From NCBI GenBank assembly GCA_017649925.1, contig JAGCFX010000031.1, forward strand, positions 1 through 64,000: a stretch of DNA of 64,000 nt, in the 5' to 3' direction. The position numbers were made by a program, and so were the translations under genes. The stretch is from Paludibacteraceae bacterium. GTDB taxonomy: Bacteria; Bacteroidota; Bacteroidia; Bacteroidales; Paludibacteraceae. Within the stretch, counting starts at the first letter, position 1, and each line of letters begins with the position of its first letter. A model generated the notes under the pieces. It searched no databases, was not told where the DNA came from, and was given only the letters and a program-made list of their open reading frames with translations. This document shows positions 24,533 to 33,510 of the stretch, piece by piece.

Positions 24533-25298
24533 ATTCAATCCAGTTAACGAATCGTTTCGGCAATAATCGTTCTAACAAACAAAGCACGCGGTAACTGAAA
24601 CCACCCACATACTGCGGACGAGGATTGCGGCATGTGGCGATATGATAGAGCAACTCTGCCATCTGAACTGGTGACATGCCGGCCCGTTCGTCCCGCTCCA
24701 TCGCCTTGACAGCTTTCGCTGCACGGGTATAGACTTCTTCGCCAGTTGCTGACTTGCACCGCGCATCCGTAAAACCTGTGCTTACATCGCCGGGCATCAT
24801 CACCGAAACGGCGATGCCGAACTCGCGTACTTCGTTCGCTAATGCTAATGCCATTGCATTGATGGCCGCCTTGCTTGCAGAGTAGAATGCCTGGTAAGGT
24901 ACTGCTAGGATTGCCGCCACAGACGAAGTGTAGATAATTCGACCGAAATGTTGTCTTCGTAGCTGAGGTAGTACCGCCTGCGTAAATCGAACTGCGCCCA
25001 TGAAGTTGACATCCATTTGTCGTTGCGCTTCTGTTATATCCGTGAACTCCACGGATCCGGAAATTCCGAAACCGGCATTGCTAATGACCACGTCAATCGT
25101 ATCTATTTGGCGGAGCACTTCAGCCACTGCTGCACGCGTACTATCTTCGGAGCATACATCGCAATCAACATGCATAATATGGTCGTTTGAGATGCCGTGG
25201 CGGCTCAGTTCAAATACACGCCAGCCCCGCTCTGCGAAGAGCGAGGCTGTGGCTTGACCTATGCCGGAACTACCGCCGGAGATAACGAGTGTTTTCAT
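24516..25298 (-). CDS. Short-chain dehydrogenase, candidate 3-ketosphinganine reductase
   Basis: A 260-residue classical SDR. MKTLVISGGSSGIGQATASL is the NAD(P)-binding glycine motif, NAGFG follows, and AFYSASKAAINAMALALA carries the Tyr-x3-Lys catalytic pair. The C-terminus has a hydrophobic segment. It starts one base after the serine palmitoyltransferase gene, which is the only clue to substrate. Reduction of 3-ketosphinganine, the next step of sphingolipid synthesis, is a plausible inference but not shown by sequence. Confidence 0.85.
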   Translation of the reverse strand: MKTLVISGGSSGIGQATASLFAERGWRVFELSRHGISNDHIMHVDCDVCSEDSTRAAVAEVLRQIDTIDVVISNAGFGISGSVEFTDITEAQRQMDVNFMGAVRFTQAVLPQLRRQHFGRIIYTSSVAAILAVPYQAFYSASKAAINAMALALANEVREFGIAVSVMMPGDVSTGFTDARCKSATGEEVYTRAAKAVKAMERDERAGMSPVQMAELLYHIATCRNPRPQYVGGFSYRVLCLLERLLPKRFVNWIEYEVYS

Positions 25299-25299
25299 A

Positions 25300-26484
25300 C
25301 TACATTTTAGGTGCACCTTCGCGCAAAACGCGAGCGATGATCTCTACGGCCTCATCGATAACAGGCTCTGTATGCGTTGCCATCAGCGTAGTGCGCAGTA
25401 AACACTCCCCTTCAACGCATGCTGGTGCGATAACCGGATTGACGTAAACGCCCTCATCGAACATCTTCTTGCCGTAATAAAGTGTATCCAACGTCTTATA
25501 GGTGAAGATTGGTACGATTGGGGTCGGAGCCTCGATAATACGTACCCCCGCAGCAACCAGTTGCTTCTGGAAATACTTCGCAATATGCATCAAGCGCTCA
25601 GGTCGTTTCGGGTCAGCAATCAATTGATGCAATGCCTCAAGTGCCGTAGCAGCCGAGCAGGGAGTGATAGAAGCACTAAAGATAAATGGACGACTCACAT
25701 GGCGCAACCAATCAGCTACACGATGGCTTGTTAGCATACAACCTCCAATACTAGCCAATGACTTCGAGAAGGTCAACATCGTGATATCCACTTTGTCCGT
25801 CAGTCCGAAATGTGCCGCTGTGCCGCGACCTCCGGGGCCTAACACACCAAATCCATGGGCATCATCTACCATCACACGCGCTCCGTATTTCTCTGCCAAC
25901 GCACATATCTGTGGCAGTTTACAGATGTCACCGCGCATAGAGAACACACCGTCGGTGATAATCAACTTGCCGGCATTCTCTGGAATAGATTTCAACTGAC
26001 GCTCCAAATCCTCCATGTCCGAATGGCGATACCGCAGCACTTTGGCATAACTCAAGCGGCAAGCGTCGTAAATAGAGGCATGGTTTTCACGGTCGTTCAG
26101 AATGTAATCATCCTTTCCGCAGATGGCAGAGATAATAGCTAGATTAGTCTGGAAGCCCGTCGAAACGGTCATACACTCCTCGTAACCCGTAAACTCCGCT
26201 ATCTCTTTCTCGAGTTGAAGGTGCAGGTCAAGCGTACCGTTCAGAAAACGACTACCACTCACGCCTGTACCGTATTTGTCCAACGCCGCATGTCCGGCTT
26301 GGATAACCGCCTCGTTCTCCGTGAAACCCAAATAGTTGTTGCTACCGAGCATGATCACGCGGTGGTTTTCCATCTGCACAATTGGCGCCTGACGGCTTTC
26401 CAACTCGTGGAAATAAGGATAAATACCTAATTTGCGAACCTGTTTGAGAGTCTCAAAATGGTCGCATTTTTCAAAAAGGTCCAT
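25300..26484 (-). CDS. spt: Serine palmitoyltransferase-like alpha-oxoamine synthase
   Basis: A 394-residue PLP enzyme of the Spt/Kbl/BioF family. YPYFHELESRQAP near the N-terminus and DKYGTGVSGSRFLNGTLDLH strongly resemble Bacteroides and Sphingobacterium serine palmitoyltransferase. HASIYDACRLS, VDDAHGFGVLG and TFSKSLASIGG (Schiff-base Lys) complete the active site. It would condense serine with a fatty acyl thioester to 3-ketosphinganine. KBL and BioF usually lack the N-terminal YPYF..LE segment, which argues for Spt. It follows mdh after two bases. Confidence 0.85.
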   Translation of the reverse strand: MDLFEKCDHFETLKQVRKLGIYPYFHELESRQAPIVQMENHRVIMLGSNNYLGFTENEAVIQAGHAALDKYGTGVSGSRFLNGTLDLHLQLEKEIAEFTGYEECMTVSTGFQTNLAIISAICGKDDYILNDRENHASIYDACRLSYAKVLRYRHSDMEDLERQLKSIPENAGKLIITDGVFSMRGDICKLPQICALAEKYGARVMVDDAHGFGVLGPGGRGTAAHFGLTDKVDITMLTFSKSLASIGGCMLTSHRVADWLRHVSRPFIFSASITPCSAATALEALHQLIADPKRPERLMHIAKYFQKQLVAAGVRIIEAPTPIVPIFTYKTLDTLYYGKKMFDEGVYVNPVIAPACVEGECLLRTTLMATHTEPVIDEAVEIIARVLREGAPKM

Positions 26485-26486
26485 AA

Positions 26487-27428
26487 TTAGAGGACATTAA
26501 GTTCTTTCAAAATGGCAGTCGTCTTACGAACTGCTGCCTCACTCTCGTGCAGTTTAGCACGCTCTTCGTCGCTGATATTCAGTTCAAGAATCTTTTCGAT
26601 ACCGTTCTTACCGATGATACACGGAACACCGATAGTGATGTCCTTCATGCCGTACTCGCCTTCCAATGCAGCGGAGCAAGGAATCATCTTCTTTTGGTCC
26701 TTAATAATCGCCTCTGCCACACTTGCAGCTGCTGCACCCGGAGCCATCCAGGCACTCGTTCCAAGCAGACCGGTAAGCGTTGCACCGCCAACCATTGTGC
26801 TCTTAACGACATTCTCCAACTCCTCTTTGCTCAGGAACTCGCTCACGTTGATACCCTTATAGGTCGTGTAGCTCGTCAATGGAATCATCGTCGTGTCGCC
26901 GTGGCCACCGATAACGAAACCGTCAACATCGTTCGCGTTGCATTTCAGTGCTTGGCTCAAGAAGTATTTCAGACGTGCGCTGTCCAATGCACCACCCATA
27001 CCGATCACGCGGTTGCGCGGTAACTTCAGTGCATGCAGTGTCAGATAAGCCATTGTATCCATCGGGTTGGAAACAACAACGAGAATAGCATTCGGGCTGT
27101 ACTTCAACACTTGATCACAAACGCTCTTTACGATACCTGCATTTACGCCAATCAACTCCTCACGAGTCATACCCGGTTTACGAGGCAGACCCGAAGTGAT
27201 AATCACAACATCCGAACCCGCTGTACGGCTGTAGTCATTTGTAACACCCTCAACAACAGTATCGAAGCCCATCAACTGAGCGGTTTGCATGATATCCATA
27301 GCCTTGCCCTCGGCAAAACCTTCTTTGATATCAATCAGACATACTTTGTTGGCTACCTCATTCACAGCCAACACATTTGCGCACGTAGCACCTACGTTTC
27401 CTGCGCCTACAACAGTAACTTTAGACAT
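26487..27428 (-). CDS. mdh: Malate dehydrogenase
   Basis: A 313-residue LDH-like MDH. It has the VGAGNVGATCANVLA Rossmann motif, VVIITSGLPRKPGMTREEL around the substrate loop (Arg), and FVIGGHGDTTMIPL with the catalytic His. It interconverts malate and oxaloacetate with NAD. It is the promoter-proximal gene of mdh-spt-SDR-ldcA. Confidence 0.95.
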   Translation of the reverse strand: MSKVTVVGAGNVGATCANVLAVNEVANKVCLIDIKEGFAEGKAMDIMQTAQLMGFDTVVEGVTNDYSRTAGSDVVIITSGLPRKPGMTREELIGVNAGIVKSVCDQVLKYSPNAILVVVSNPMDTMAYLTLHALKLPRNRVIGMGGALDSARLKYFLSQALKCNANDVDGFVIGGHGDTTMIPLTSYTTYKGINVSEFLSKEELENVVKSTMVGGATLTGLLGTSAWMAPGAAAASVAEAIIKDQKKMIPCSAALEGEYGMKDITIGVPCIIGKNGIEKILELNISDEERAKLHESEAAVRKTTAILKELNVL

Positions 27429-27473
27429 AATGTATATATTTTTTAAAATTTTTTACTTCCAGTAAAAAGCGTG

Positions 27474-27504
27474 CAAAGTTACGACTTTTTTTTTATATAC
27501 GCAA
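27474..27504 (-). promoter_or_regulatory. Promoter of the mdh operon
   Basis: On the minus strand, TTG (27504-27502) and TAACTTTG (27481-27474), 20-bp spacer, followed by a 40-base A-rich leader. The rest of 27429-27531 holds no gene. Confidence 0.8.
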
Positions 27505-27531
27505 GCGCACGCGCAATTTTTGTGCAAAAAT

Positions 27532-28488
27532 CTATTTTTTGCGAAGCAAAAGTGCCAAATATTCCTGTTCTGGTTGACCTGGAGTGGGAATCAACTCCGC
27601 TTTGTCCAATACACCCAAAGCCTCCAAATCCATAATGGTCGAGTACCCGGATCGCGCAATAATTTGCTTTGCATCAAGCAATGCGGTAGCCAGTGCTTCA
27701 TCGTCCATATGCGGCACAATAGTAATATTTCTTCGCTTGATTCGCGTGTTCGGACGACTCGGTAAACCTTGCACAATCAGCACTTGCTCTTCTGTATTCT
27801 GATAGCGCGCTACAATTTCTTGCTCTAACATGCTGCGCTGAGGCTCAAGCCCGCTGAGTACTGCCGTTATGGGGCCGTTGTCAGTCCGTTTTCGGGCCAA
27901 CATCGAGCCAACTTCGAGAGATAAGCGACTCAAAGGACCGATATATTCCACTTTTTCGGACACTTCTTTCGGATGACTCAACTCGCCTGCCAGACTCTTC
28001 TCTTTATCTGCGTAATCGGGCACCCACACTTTGTCAAAATGCCTATATACTCGCGCATGCAACCTTTCCGACGCGGCTTCCAACCATCGCCATCCTCGAG
28101 GAAGAAAAATATGCAACTGATGAGTCATATAGATACTTTCTGTTGCGGCATTATACAACCCGAAACGGTTGTCGCTCACCACGCGATCAATTTTCTCATC
28201 CCTCAAAACAGCGGCTAACATAGCATGGTCCTTAATAGCCCATACTAATAGTTTTGGCAACGCTTTTACCATCGCCCAAACTTGCCTTTTGCCTTTGCTA
28301 TACTGCAAATTCAGCGGAGCCAGATATACATATCGTAATTTTGGGAAATGCTGTCGCAGCAACGTCAAACTGTCGCCATCGGCACCTAAGATAACTTCAT
28401 GCCCTTCTTCTATGAAACGGCGCACCAAAACCACACAACGGCTTGCATGTCCCAAACCCCAGTTCAATGGTGCAACGAGAATTTTCAT
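27532..28488 (-). CDS. MurG-like glycosyltransferase
   Basis: A 318-residue GT-B fold protein. MKILVAPLNWGLGHASRCVVL matches the Bacteroidota glycosyltransferase group related to MurG/GT28. VSDNRFGLYN and HQLHIFLPRGW follow, with the donor-side AVLSGLEPQRSMLE and IIARSGYSTIMDLEALG. The acceptor is unknown. The linker between the two lobes is coded by five diverged 11-bp repeats (27864-27918). I chose ATG 28488; six residues earlier another Met is possible. It is the last gene of the seven-gene envelope/dnaG operon. Confidence 0.82.
   Translation of the reverse strand: MKILVAPLNWGLGHASRCVVLVRRFIEEGHEVILGADGDSLTLLRQHFPKLRYVYLAPLNLQYSKGKRQVWAMVKALPKLLVWAIKDHAMLAAVLRDEKIDRVVSDNRFGLYNAATESIYMTHQLHIFLPRGWRWLEAASERLHARVYRHFDKVWVPDYADKEKSLAGELSHPKEVSEKVEYIGPLSRLSLEVGSMLARKRTDNGPITAVLSGLEPQRSMLEQEIVARYQNTEEQVLIVQGLPSRPNTRIKRRNITIVPHMDDEALATALLDAKQIIARSGYSTIMDLEALGVLDKAELIPTPGQPEQEYLALLLRKK
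27864..27918. repeat. Five 11-bp iteron units inside a coding sequence
   Basis: Consecutive plus-strand units are CCGTTATGGGG, CCGTTGTCAGT, CCGTTTTCGGG, CCAACATCGAG and CCAACTTCGAG. They match module i of the intergenic elements; for example CCGTTGTAGGT at 44423 resembles the second unit and CCGTTTTCGAG at 689 the third. The array is in frame in the minus-strand glycosyltransferase and encodes the LEVGSMLARKRTDNGP linker region. Confidence 0.75.
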
Positions 28489-28502
28489 GGTATCAATCGT
28501 CT

Positions 28503-29270
28503 TCACGCAGAGATAGAAACATCAAAGCCTTTCGCTATTAGCGGCGCTGCAATCGCTTCCATCTCTTCACGCGGTATCTTTTCCAAATGTTCTTCCGGTG
28601 TCTTTCGGTCAATCACATAAATCATGATTTGCTTCGGGCGCAAAACGTCCACCGCTTTATACCATGCCGCCAGTTCTTCCGATGAAGTGTTGTCGATACG
28701 TTGACCGTTATGTTCCCCGCGCAAAAAACAAGTCTGCAGAATGAAATCTCCTTCAAAAAGTTTTAACCACTCCGTCAATTGCTTGACATTCAGCGTCTCA
28801 CTTACCGGCATATCGATTCGCCGCATCATCGCATCTGTCGCAGCGTCAAGTTTTAAAATACGATTATCGCATAGTCTCAACGCCTCCACCACTTCTTTTC
28901 TGCCCAATTGTGTTGAGTTACTTAACACACTCACTTTCGCCTTTGGACAATAAGTATCTCGCAAGTCACATGTATCCTCTATAATTCCCTTAAAATCAGG
29001 ATGTAATGTCGGTTCTCCGTTGCCGGAGAAGGTAATAACGTCCAATTCTACACCATCTCTTCGCAATGCCTTTAGCTTATTTTCCAATGCCTCGCGCACC
29101 GCTTCTCTTGTCGGCAATTGGGGATGCTCGACTTTTTCATTCCAACCACACTCGCAATAGACGCAATTGAAAGTGCACAACTTGTGCTCTAACGGCATTA
29201 TCTCCATGCCGAGACTTGTACCCAAGCGACGGCTGTGAATAGGGCCATATGCAATTTCTCCGAATAGCAT
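28503..29270 (-). CDS. Radical SAM protein
   Basis: A 255-residue enzyme with the Cx3Cx2C cluster motif at C32, C36 and C39 (KLCTFNCVYCECGW), then VITFSGNGEPTLHPDFKG, in which GNGEPT is the SAM-binding GGE-equivalent. The fold and the GNGEPTLHPDF signature place it in the COG0731-like group. The reaction is unknown. No SPASM or extra Cys cluster is visible at the C-terminus. It is two bases downstream of dnaG and 14 bases upstream of the glycosyltransferase. Confidence 0.85.
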   Translation of the reverse strand: MLFGEIAYGPIHSRRLGTSLGMEIMPLEHKLCTFNCVYCECGWNEKVEHPQLPTREAVREALENKLKALRRDGVELDVITFSGNGEPTLHPDFKGIIEDTCDLRDTYCPKAKVSVLSNSTQLGRKEVVEALRLCDNRILKLDAATDAMMRRIDMPVSETLNVKQLTEWLKLFEGDFILQTCFLRGEHNGQRIDNTSSEELAAWYKAVDVLRPKQIMIYVIDRKTPEEHLEKIPREEMEAIAAPLIAKGFDVSISA

Positions 29271-29271
29271 C

Positions 29272-31233
29272 CTACAGGTTTATCACTCTATTGCCCAGTA
29301 ACTTACAGATCTCATTGCGTTGCGCCAATAGTTCAGGTTGATGAGCCAGTAATTCCATTTGCCGCTCCCAGTTATTGCTTGCCTGTGCCTCCTTCAATCC
29401 CTTTTCCAACTCTTCAATCTGCATGTTGATGACGGTCAATTTGATTTCGTATAGCAGCTGTGTTACTAACTCTCCAAGTCGCGACTCACCCTCCGCTTTC
29501 ACAAACCGGTATTTGTCCGCAATCATATCTATTGCCAACGCGCTTACTTGCGGATCTGCGTGGAATTTAAAGAACTGTTCCGCCTTGAATCCTTCGTCTT
29601 TATAATGTGCCTTGAACTCATCTATAATCGTCTGATATACAGGTTGCGGCGCCTTAATATCATCTCCTTCCAAGGTATAAACAATCACTTCTCCGATGGT
29701 ATAAATGGTTCCGTCCACCTCAATCGGTCGCTCGCCATAACGAACCACGAGTTGCATCAGATTATAGAAATTCTGCTCTAATGGCGAATTAGGTTTGCTA
29801 TTCTTCGCTGGCGTTCGCGTCTCTTCCTTGTTCTCTGTCGGAGCAGTCTTCGCCGTCTCTGTTGTCGATGTCTGCTCGTGTTCTGCTTTCTTTGCGTTTT
29901 CCTCGCGCGTCTTTTTACGCAGGTTTATCACTTCCGTCGTTAACACCTTCTCGCTCATATGTAGTCGTTCCGCGCAATCCTTGATATACACCTGACGGGT
30001 AATCATATCAGGGATGATGGCAATGGTAGAAGTGATGTCTTTAATCAACTCTGCACGCTTATACGGATCATCGCCGACTTCTTTGCTCAGCAGCGCTGTC
30101 TTAAAACGAATAAAGTCCGTTTTATGCTCTTCTATATATTGAATGAACTCTGTCGAATCGTGGCTGCGGGCAAAACTGTCAGGGTCTTCGCCGTCTGGCA
30201 AAAGTACCACTTTGACATTAAATCCTGCCTCCAAAAACATATCTATTCCTCGCAATGCCGCGTGAATACCCGCCGCATCGCCGTCGTAAAGCACGGTGAT
30301 ATTGCTCGTGAACCGCTTAATCAACCATATCTGCGGTTTTGTCAAAGCCGTACCGCCACTCGCCACCACATTCTCAATGCCTGACTGATACATGGAGATG
30401 GCGTCCATCTGTCCTTCCACCAAATAGCACATGTCTGCTCGTGCAATGGCTTGTTTGGCTTGGAATAAACCGTATAACTCATTTGTCTTGGAATAGATAA
30501 TCGAATCTGGTGAATTGACATATTTGCCGACGTTGTCTTTTTTCTTGAGAATACGCCCTGCGAATGCTACAGGCTTGCCGCTGACTGTGAAAATAGGAAA
30601 CATCACGCGGTCGCGGAAACGGTCATACAATCGTCCGTCTTCACTCTTTCCGACTACGCCCACGCCAATCTTGGTATCTACATTGTTGACAATAAACTCT
30701 TCCTTAAATCCTTTGGCTTTCAGTACCTTTGCCAATGGGTTGCCTTTCTCTGGCGAATAGCCTAACTGAAACTTCTGAATGATGTCGTCGCGCAGTCCGC
30801 GTTCGCGGAAATAACTGAGACCAATCGCTTGACCCTCTTCCGTTTTCCATAACTGCTCTTGAAACCATTTATTCGCAAACTCATTGACCACAAACATCGA
30901 TTCGCGGTTATCTTGCCGCTGCTGTTCCTCTTGCGTCAACTCGCGCTCCTCTACTTTAATATGATATTTCTTGCCCAACTGCTTTAGCGCTTCCACATAA
31001 CCGCATTGCTCAATCTCCATGATAAAGTTCACCGCATGTCCGCTTGCTCCGCAGCCGAAACACTTGTAAATACCTTTTGACGGACTAACAGTAAACGAAC
31101 CTGTCTTCTCATTATGAAAAGGACAAAGTCCGATAAGATTAGCGCCGTGCTTCTTGAGCGAGACGTAGTCGCTGACAACTTCTTCAATCTTGGCTGCCGC
31201 GTAAATCTTGTCTATGGTTTCTCTTGGTATCAT
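29272..31233 (-). CDS. dnaG: DNA primase
   Basis: A 653-residue primase. The N-terminal zinc finger is LCPFHNEKTGSFTV with YKCFGCGASGHAVNF, the catalytic core includes GYSPEKGNPLAKVLK, and the TOPRIM domain has YLVEGQMDAISMYQSG and VLYDGDAAGIHAALR. The C-terminal DnaB-interaction part follows a low-complexity Glu/Ala/Thr linker around residues 430-475. It synthesises RNA primers at the replication fork. It overlaps the beta-barrel gene by four bases, so replication and envelope genes share one transcript here. Confidence 0.96.
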   Translation of the reverse strand: MIPRETIDKIYAAAKIEEVVSDYVSLKKHGANLIGLCPFHNEKTGSFTVSPSKGIYKCFGCGASGHAVNFIMEIEQCGYVEALKQLGKKYHIKVEERELTQEEQQRQDNRESMFVVNEFANKWFQEQLWKTEEGQAIGLSYFRERGLRDDIIQKFQLGYSPEKGNPLAKVLKAKGFKEEFIVNNVDTKIGVGVVGKSEDGRLYDRFRDRVMFPIFTVSGKPVAFAGRILKKKDNVGKYVNSPDSIIYSKTNELYGLFQAKQAIARADMCYLVEGQMDAISMYQSGIENVVASGGTALTKPQIWLIKRFTSNITVLYDGDAAGIHAALRGIDMFLEAGFNVKVVLLPDGEDPDSFARSHDSTEFIQYIEEHKTDFIRFKTALLSKEVGDDPYKRAELIKDITSTIAIIPDMITRQVYIKDCAERLHMSEKVLTTEVINLRKKTREENAKKAEHEQTSTTETAKTAPTENKEETRTPAKNSKPNSPLEQNFYNLMQLVVRYGERPIEVDGTIYTIGEVIVYTLEGDDIKAPQPVYQTIIDEFKAHYKDEGFKAEQFFKFHADPQVSALAIDMIADKYRFVKAEGESRLGELVTQLLYEIKLTVINMQIEELEKGLKEAQASNNWERQMELLAHQPELLAQRNEICKLLGNRVINL

Positions 31234-31940
31234 TCGTTATACCACAAATATACGCCTACTTTTATACTCCATTGGTCCAATCGTCCGCGAGTGTAACGAT
31301 CTAGACCTTCAAACTTAGAATTCTTGTACGGATTGATCAATCCGAAGTCATATCCTCCTCGCAAGAAATAGCGCTTGTATTGAAATCCCGCACCAACACC
31401 CCATGTCACATTCAAACGCTTGTATAGTTCGTCGGCGCTGTCGGTTGTATAATGTCTAATATCTGTTTGTTTGATTTCATTTGTTACTTCGTTGCGATTA
31501 AATGATGTTTTATTGAGAGTTATACCACATTGGATACTCGGACCGGTATAGACCATCAAATACGTTTCCTTCGCCACCTCAAATTTATATTGCCAATCTA
31601 CGAACACTTCAATTTCATTATATAATGTTCGAGTGCGTTCGGAATGAGATAAATCTATTTGTGCCCATTTTGTGGACGATGTGCCGAATGTATAGTTGAT
31701 ACCCATTGAACTACCAAAACCGGCAATATAACTGGCATCATAAACAACGCCTATTTTAAAACCGTTTAGTCTGGTTACATTCACTAATGAGTCTTTAGGT
31801 ATTGAGGTTTTGGAGTCATTCAATCGCAGAATCGGTTGTGCCCAACCAATCTGCACACCAAAACCCTGCTTCGGTAAATCAATCGCCATAGCGTTTATCG
31901 CCAACAATACAGAAAATAATGTTAAAAATACTTTTCTCAT
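31230..31940 (-). CDS. Outer-membrane beta-barrel protein (PorT-type fold)
   Basis: A 236-residue exported protein with signal MRKVFLTLFSVLLAINAMA and alternating beta-strand pattern to the C-terminus, including FGVQIGWAQPIL, GSSMGINYTFG, YLMVYTGPSIQCGI, YKRYFLRGGYDFGLIN and WSIKVGVYLW. It looks like an eight-strand outer-membrane barrel of the OmpW/PorT-like class. No enzymatic motif is visible. It sits between the OstA-like gene and dnaG. Confidence 0.75.
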   Translation of the reverse strand: MRKVFLTLFSVLLAINAMAIDLPKQGFGVQIGWAQPILRLNDSKTSIPKDSLVNVTRLNGFKIGVVYDASYIAGFGSSMGINYTFGTSSTKWAQIDLSHSERTRTLYNEIEVFVDWQYKFEVAKETYLMVYTGPSIQCGITLNKTSFNRNEVTNEIKQTDIRHYTTDSADELYKRLNVTWGVGAGFQYKRYFLRGGYDFGLINPYKNSKFEGLDRYTRGRLDQWSIKVGVYLWYNE

Positions 31941-31947
31941 ATATCTA

Positions 31948-33510
31948 TCACTTTTCTACTTTCACTTTTCTAAAAACATCCTCTGGACTTATTGGTCGCA
32001 CATAGTCTGCCCAAAAGAACTGCGCCAATCGGTCACCACCGGCTGGCACTTGATCTAACGGATAAATGACACCCGTTGTCTCTTTCGTAAAACGGATATG
32101 GTCAATCTCCTGATCTTCAACGTAAACGCGAATATAACTACTCTCCGTCGTATTCAAGCCCACATAGCTGCCGTCATCCTCTTTGGGATAATAGATGGTT
32201 AGCGCGTTTCCGCTCATATCCACTAGTTTTACTTCTCCTTCTTCTAAATAAGCGACCAACTCTTTTCCGCTCATCTGATTAAATAAATCTAACGAGTCAT
32301 GCATCACACAAATAGCATTTCCGTAACCTGCCGCGCGTTCCACAGCGCCGTTCACGATATAAATCACCATGCTATCTGCCGCTATCTGTTGACTGTCACT
32401 CCAGCAGACAGGAGTTGAATAGAGATGAATCGTTGAATCCGAACCTAGATAAACCAGCGAATCGCAAGCCATCTGCATGTCATCCCTATAGACTCTTACG
32501 CTATAATGCGCCCGCACGCGACGATATGTGCTGTCCATCAGCGCACTATCGGTGTAATGCAACTCTTCCGTGAATAGCGTGTCTGCATGTATATACGCAT
32601 AATGCGCACTGTCCGACCAATCGGTCATTAACGCACTATCCGTCGCATAACCTTTGCTGCCTTCTTCCCACATCTGACCGTATTCGCCCGAAAGTGTCAT
32701 TTTTTGAACCGAATCACGCATTTCCATGTCCCCAATCACTTCACCGAAACCGATACGCTTGTCATAGAAAATGGTGTCGCCAGTCATTTCTCTGCCATCT
32801 ACATGGTGAACAACCGACCGGTCTAACAGCATAGAACGCTCATTATCCGTGTTGTACCATCCGCGCGAAGTATGGATATCCGTCTCCTCTTCATAAACAA
32901 TCTCTGTCGGACTCACGATATCCGCCACTTTGGTATCGGTATTGTATAGCAGAGTATCGCTCGTCAGCACAAACTTCGGATTCGTCAATACTACGTTTTG
33001 ACTGAATATGGCTTGCTTGCTATTGGGATAATAACTTCCGCGCACAGAAATCAACGTATTCAGCGAATCGCGAATCTTTCCGCTATCAAAATAATAGGCA
33101 ACACCCACCGCACGGTCATAATTCAAACTGTCCGTGGTTAGTATCGTCGGGTTGTCTCTCTCGCGCCCGTGAATCAACTTCACATTTTTTCGCAGACGAG
33201 CCAATTTTCTGTTACCGTCATAAAATAGCTTGTCGCCATAACCCCGCAATGTGTCGCCTTGCTCAAAACGCACATGCCCGAAAGCATCCAATGAGTTCGT
33301 CCCGTCGTAGAAATAGGCGCTGTCGCAATACATCAACGCGTTCTCATGACGAAACATCACGTTACCGCGAAGTATCTGCGCATTCGCTATCCGCTCTTGG
33401 TCAAAACTCAAGTTCTCCGCCCGCTCCAGATATACCATCGTTTGGCTTGTAACCGGTGAAAAGAGCAAAGCGCAGAGAGTAAGGGCTAATATGTGTTTTA
33501 GTGAATCCAT
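31948..33510 (-). CDS. OstA-like (LptA/LptD N-domain) protein
   Basis: A 520-residue exported protein with signal peptide (residues 1 to about 23) and many beta strands of the OstA type: RIANAQILRGNVMFRHENALMY, GHVRFEQGDTLRGYGDKLFY and KNVKLIHGRE. OstA domains carry lipopolysaccharide through the periplasm (LptA) or form the LptD plug. This stand-alone form is typical of Bacteroidota and its exact role is not settled. It overlaps the SurA-like gene by 13 bases, in line with a joint role in outer-membrane biogenesis. Confidence 0.85.
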   Translation of the reverse strand: MDSLKHILALTLCALLFSPVTSQTMVYLERAENLSFDQERIANAQILRGNVMFRHENALMYCDSAYFYDGTNSLDAFGHVRFEQGDTLRGYGDKLFYDGNRKLARLRKNVKLIHGRERDNPTILTTDSLNYDRAVGVAYYFDSGKIRDSLNTLISVRGSYYPNSKQAIFSQNVVLTNPKFVLTSDTLLYNTDTKVADIVSPTEIVYEEETDIHTSRGWYNTDNERSMLLDRSVVHHVDGREMTGDTIFYDKRIGFGEVIGDMEMRDSVQKMTLSGEYGQMWEEGSKGYATDSALMTDWSDSAHYAYIHADTLFTEELHYTDSALMDSTYRRVRAHYSVRVYRDDMQMACDSLVYLGSDSTIHLYSTPVCWSDSQQIAADSMVIYIVNGAVERAAGYGNAICVMHDSLDLFNQMSGKELVAYLEEGEVKLVDMSGNALTIYYPKEDDGSYVGLNTTESSYIRVYVEDQEIDHIRFTKETTGVIYPLDQVPAGGDRLAQFFWADYVRPISPEDVFRKVKVEK

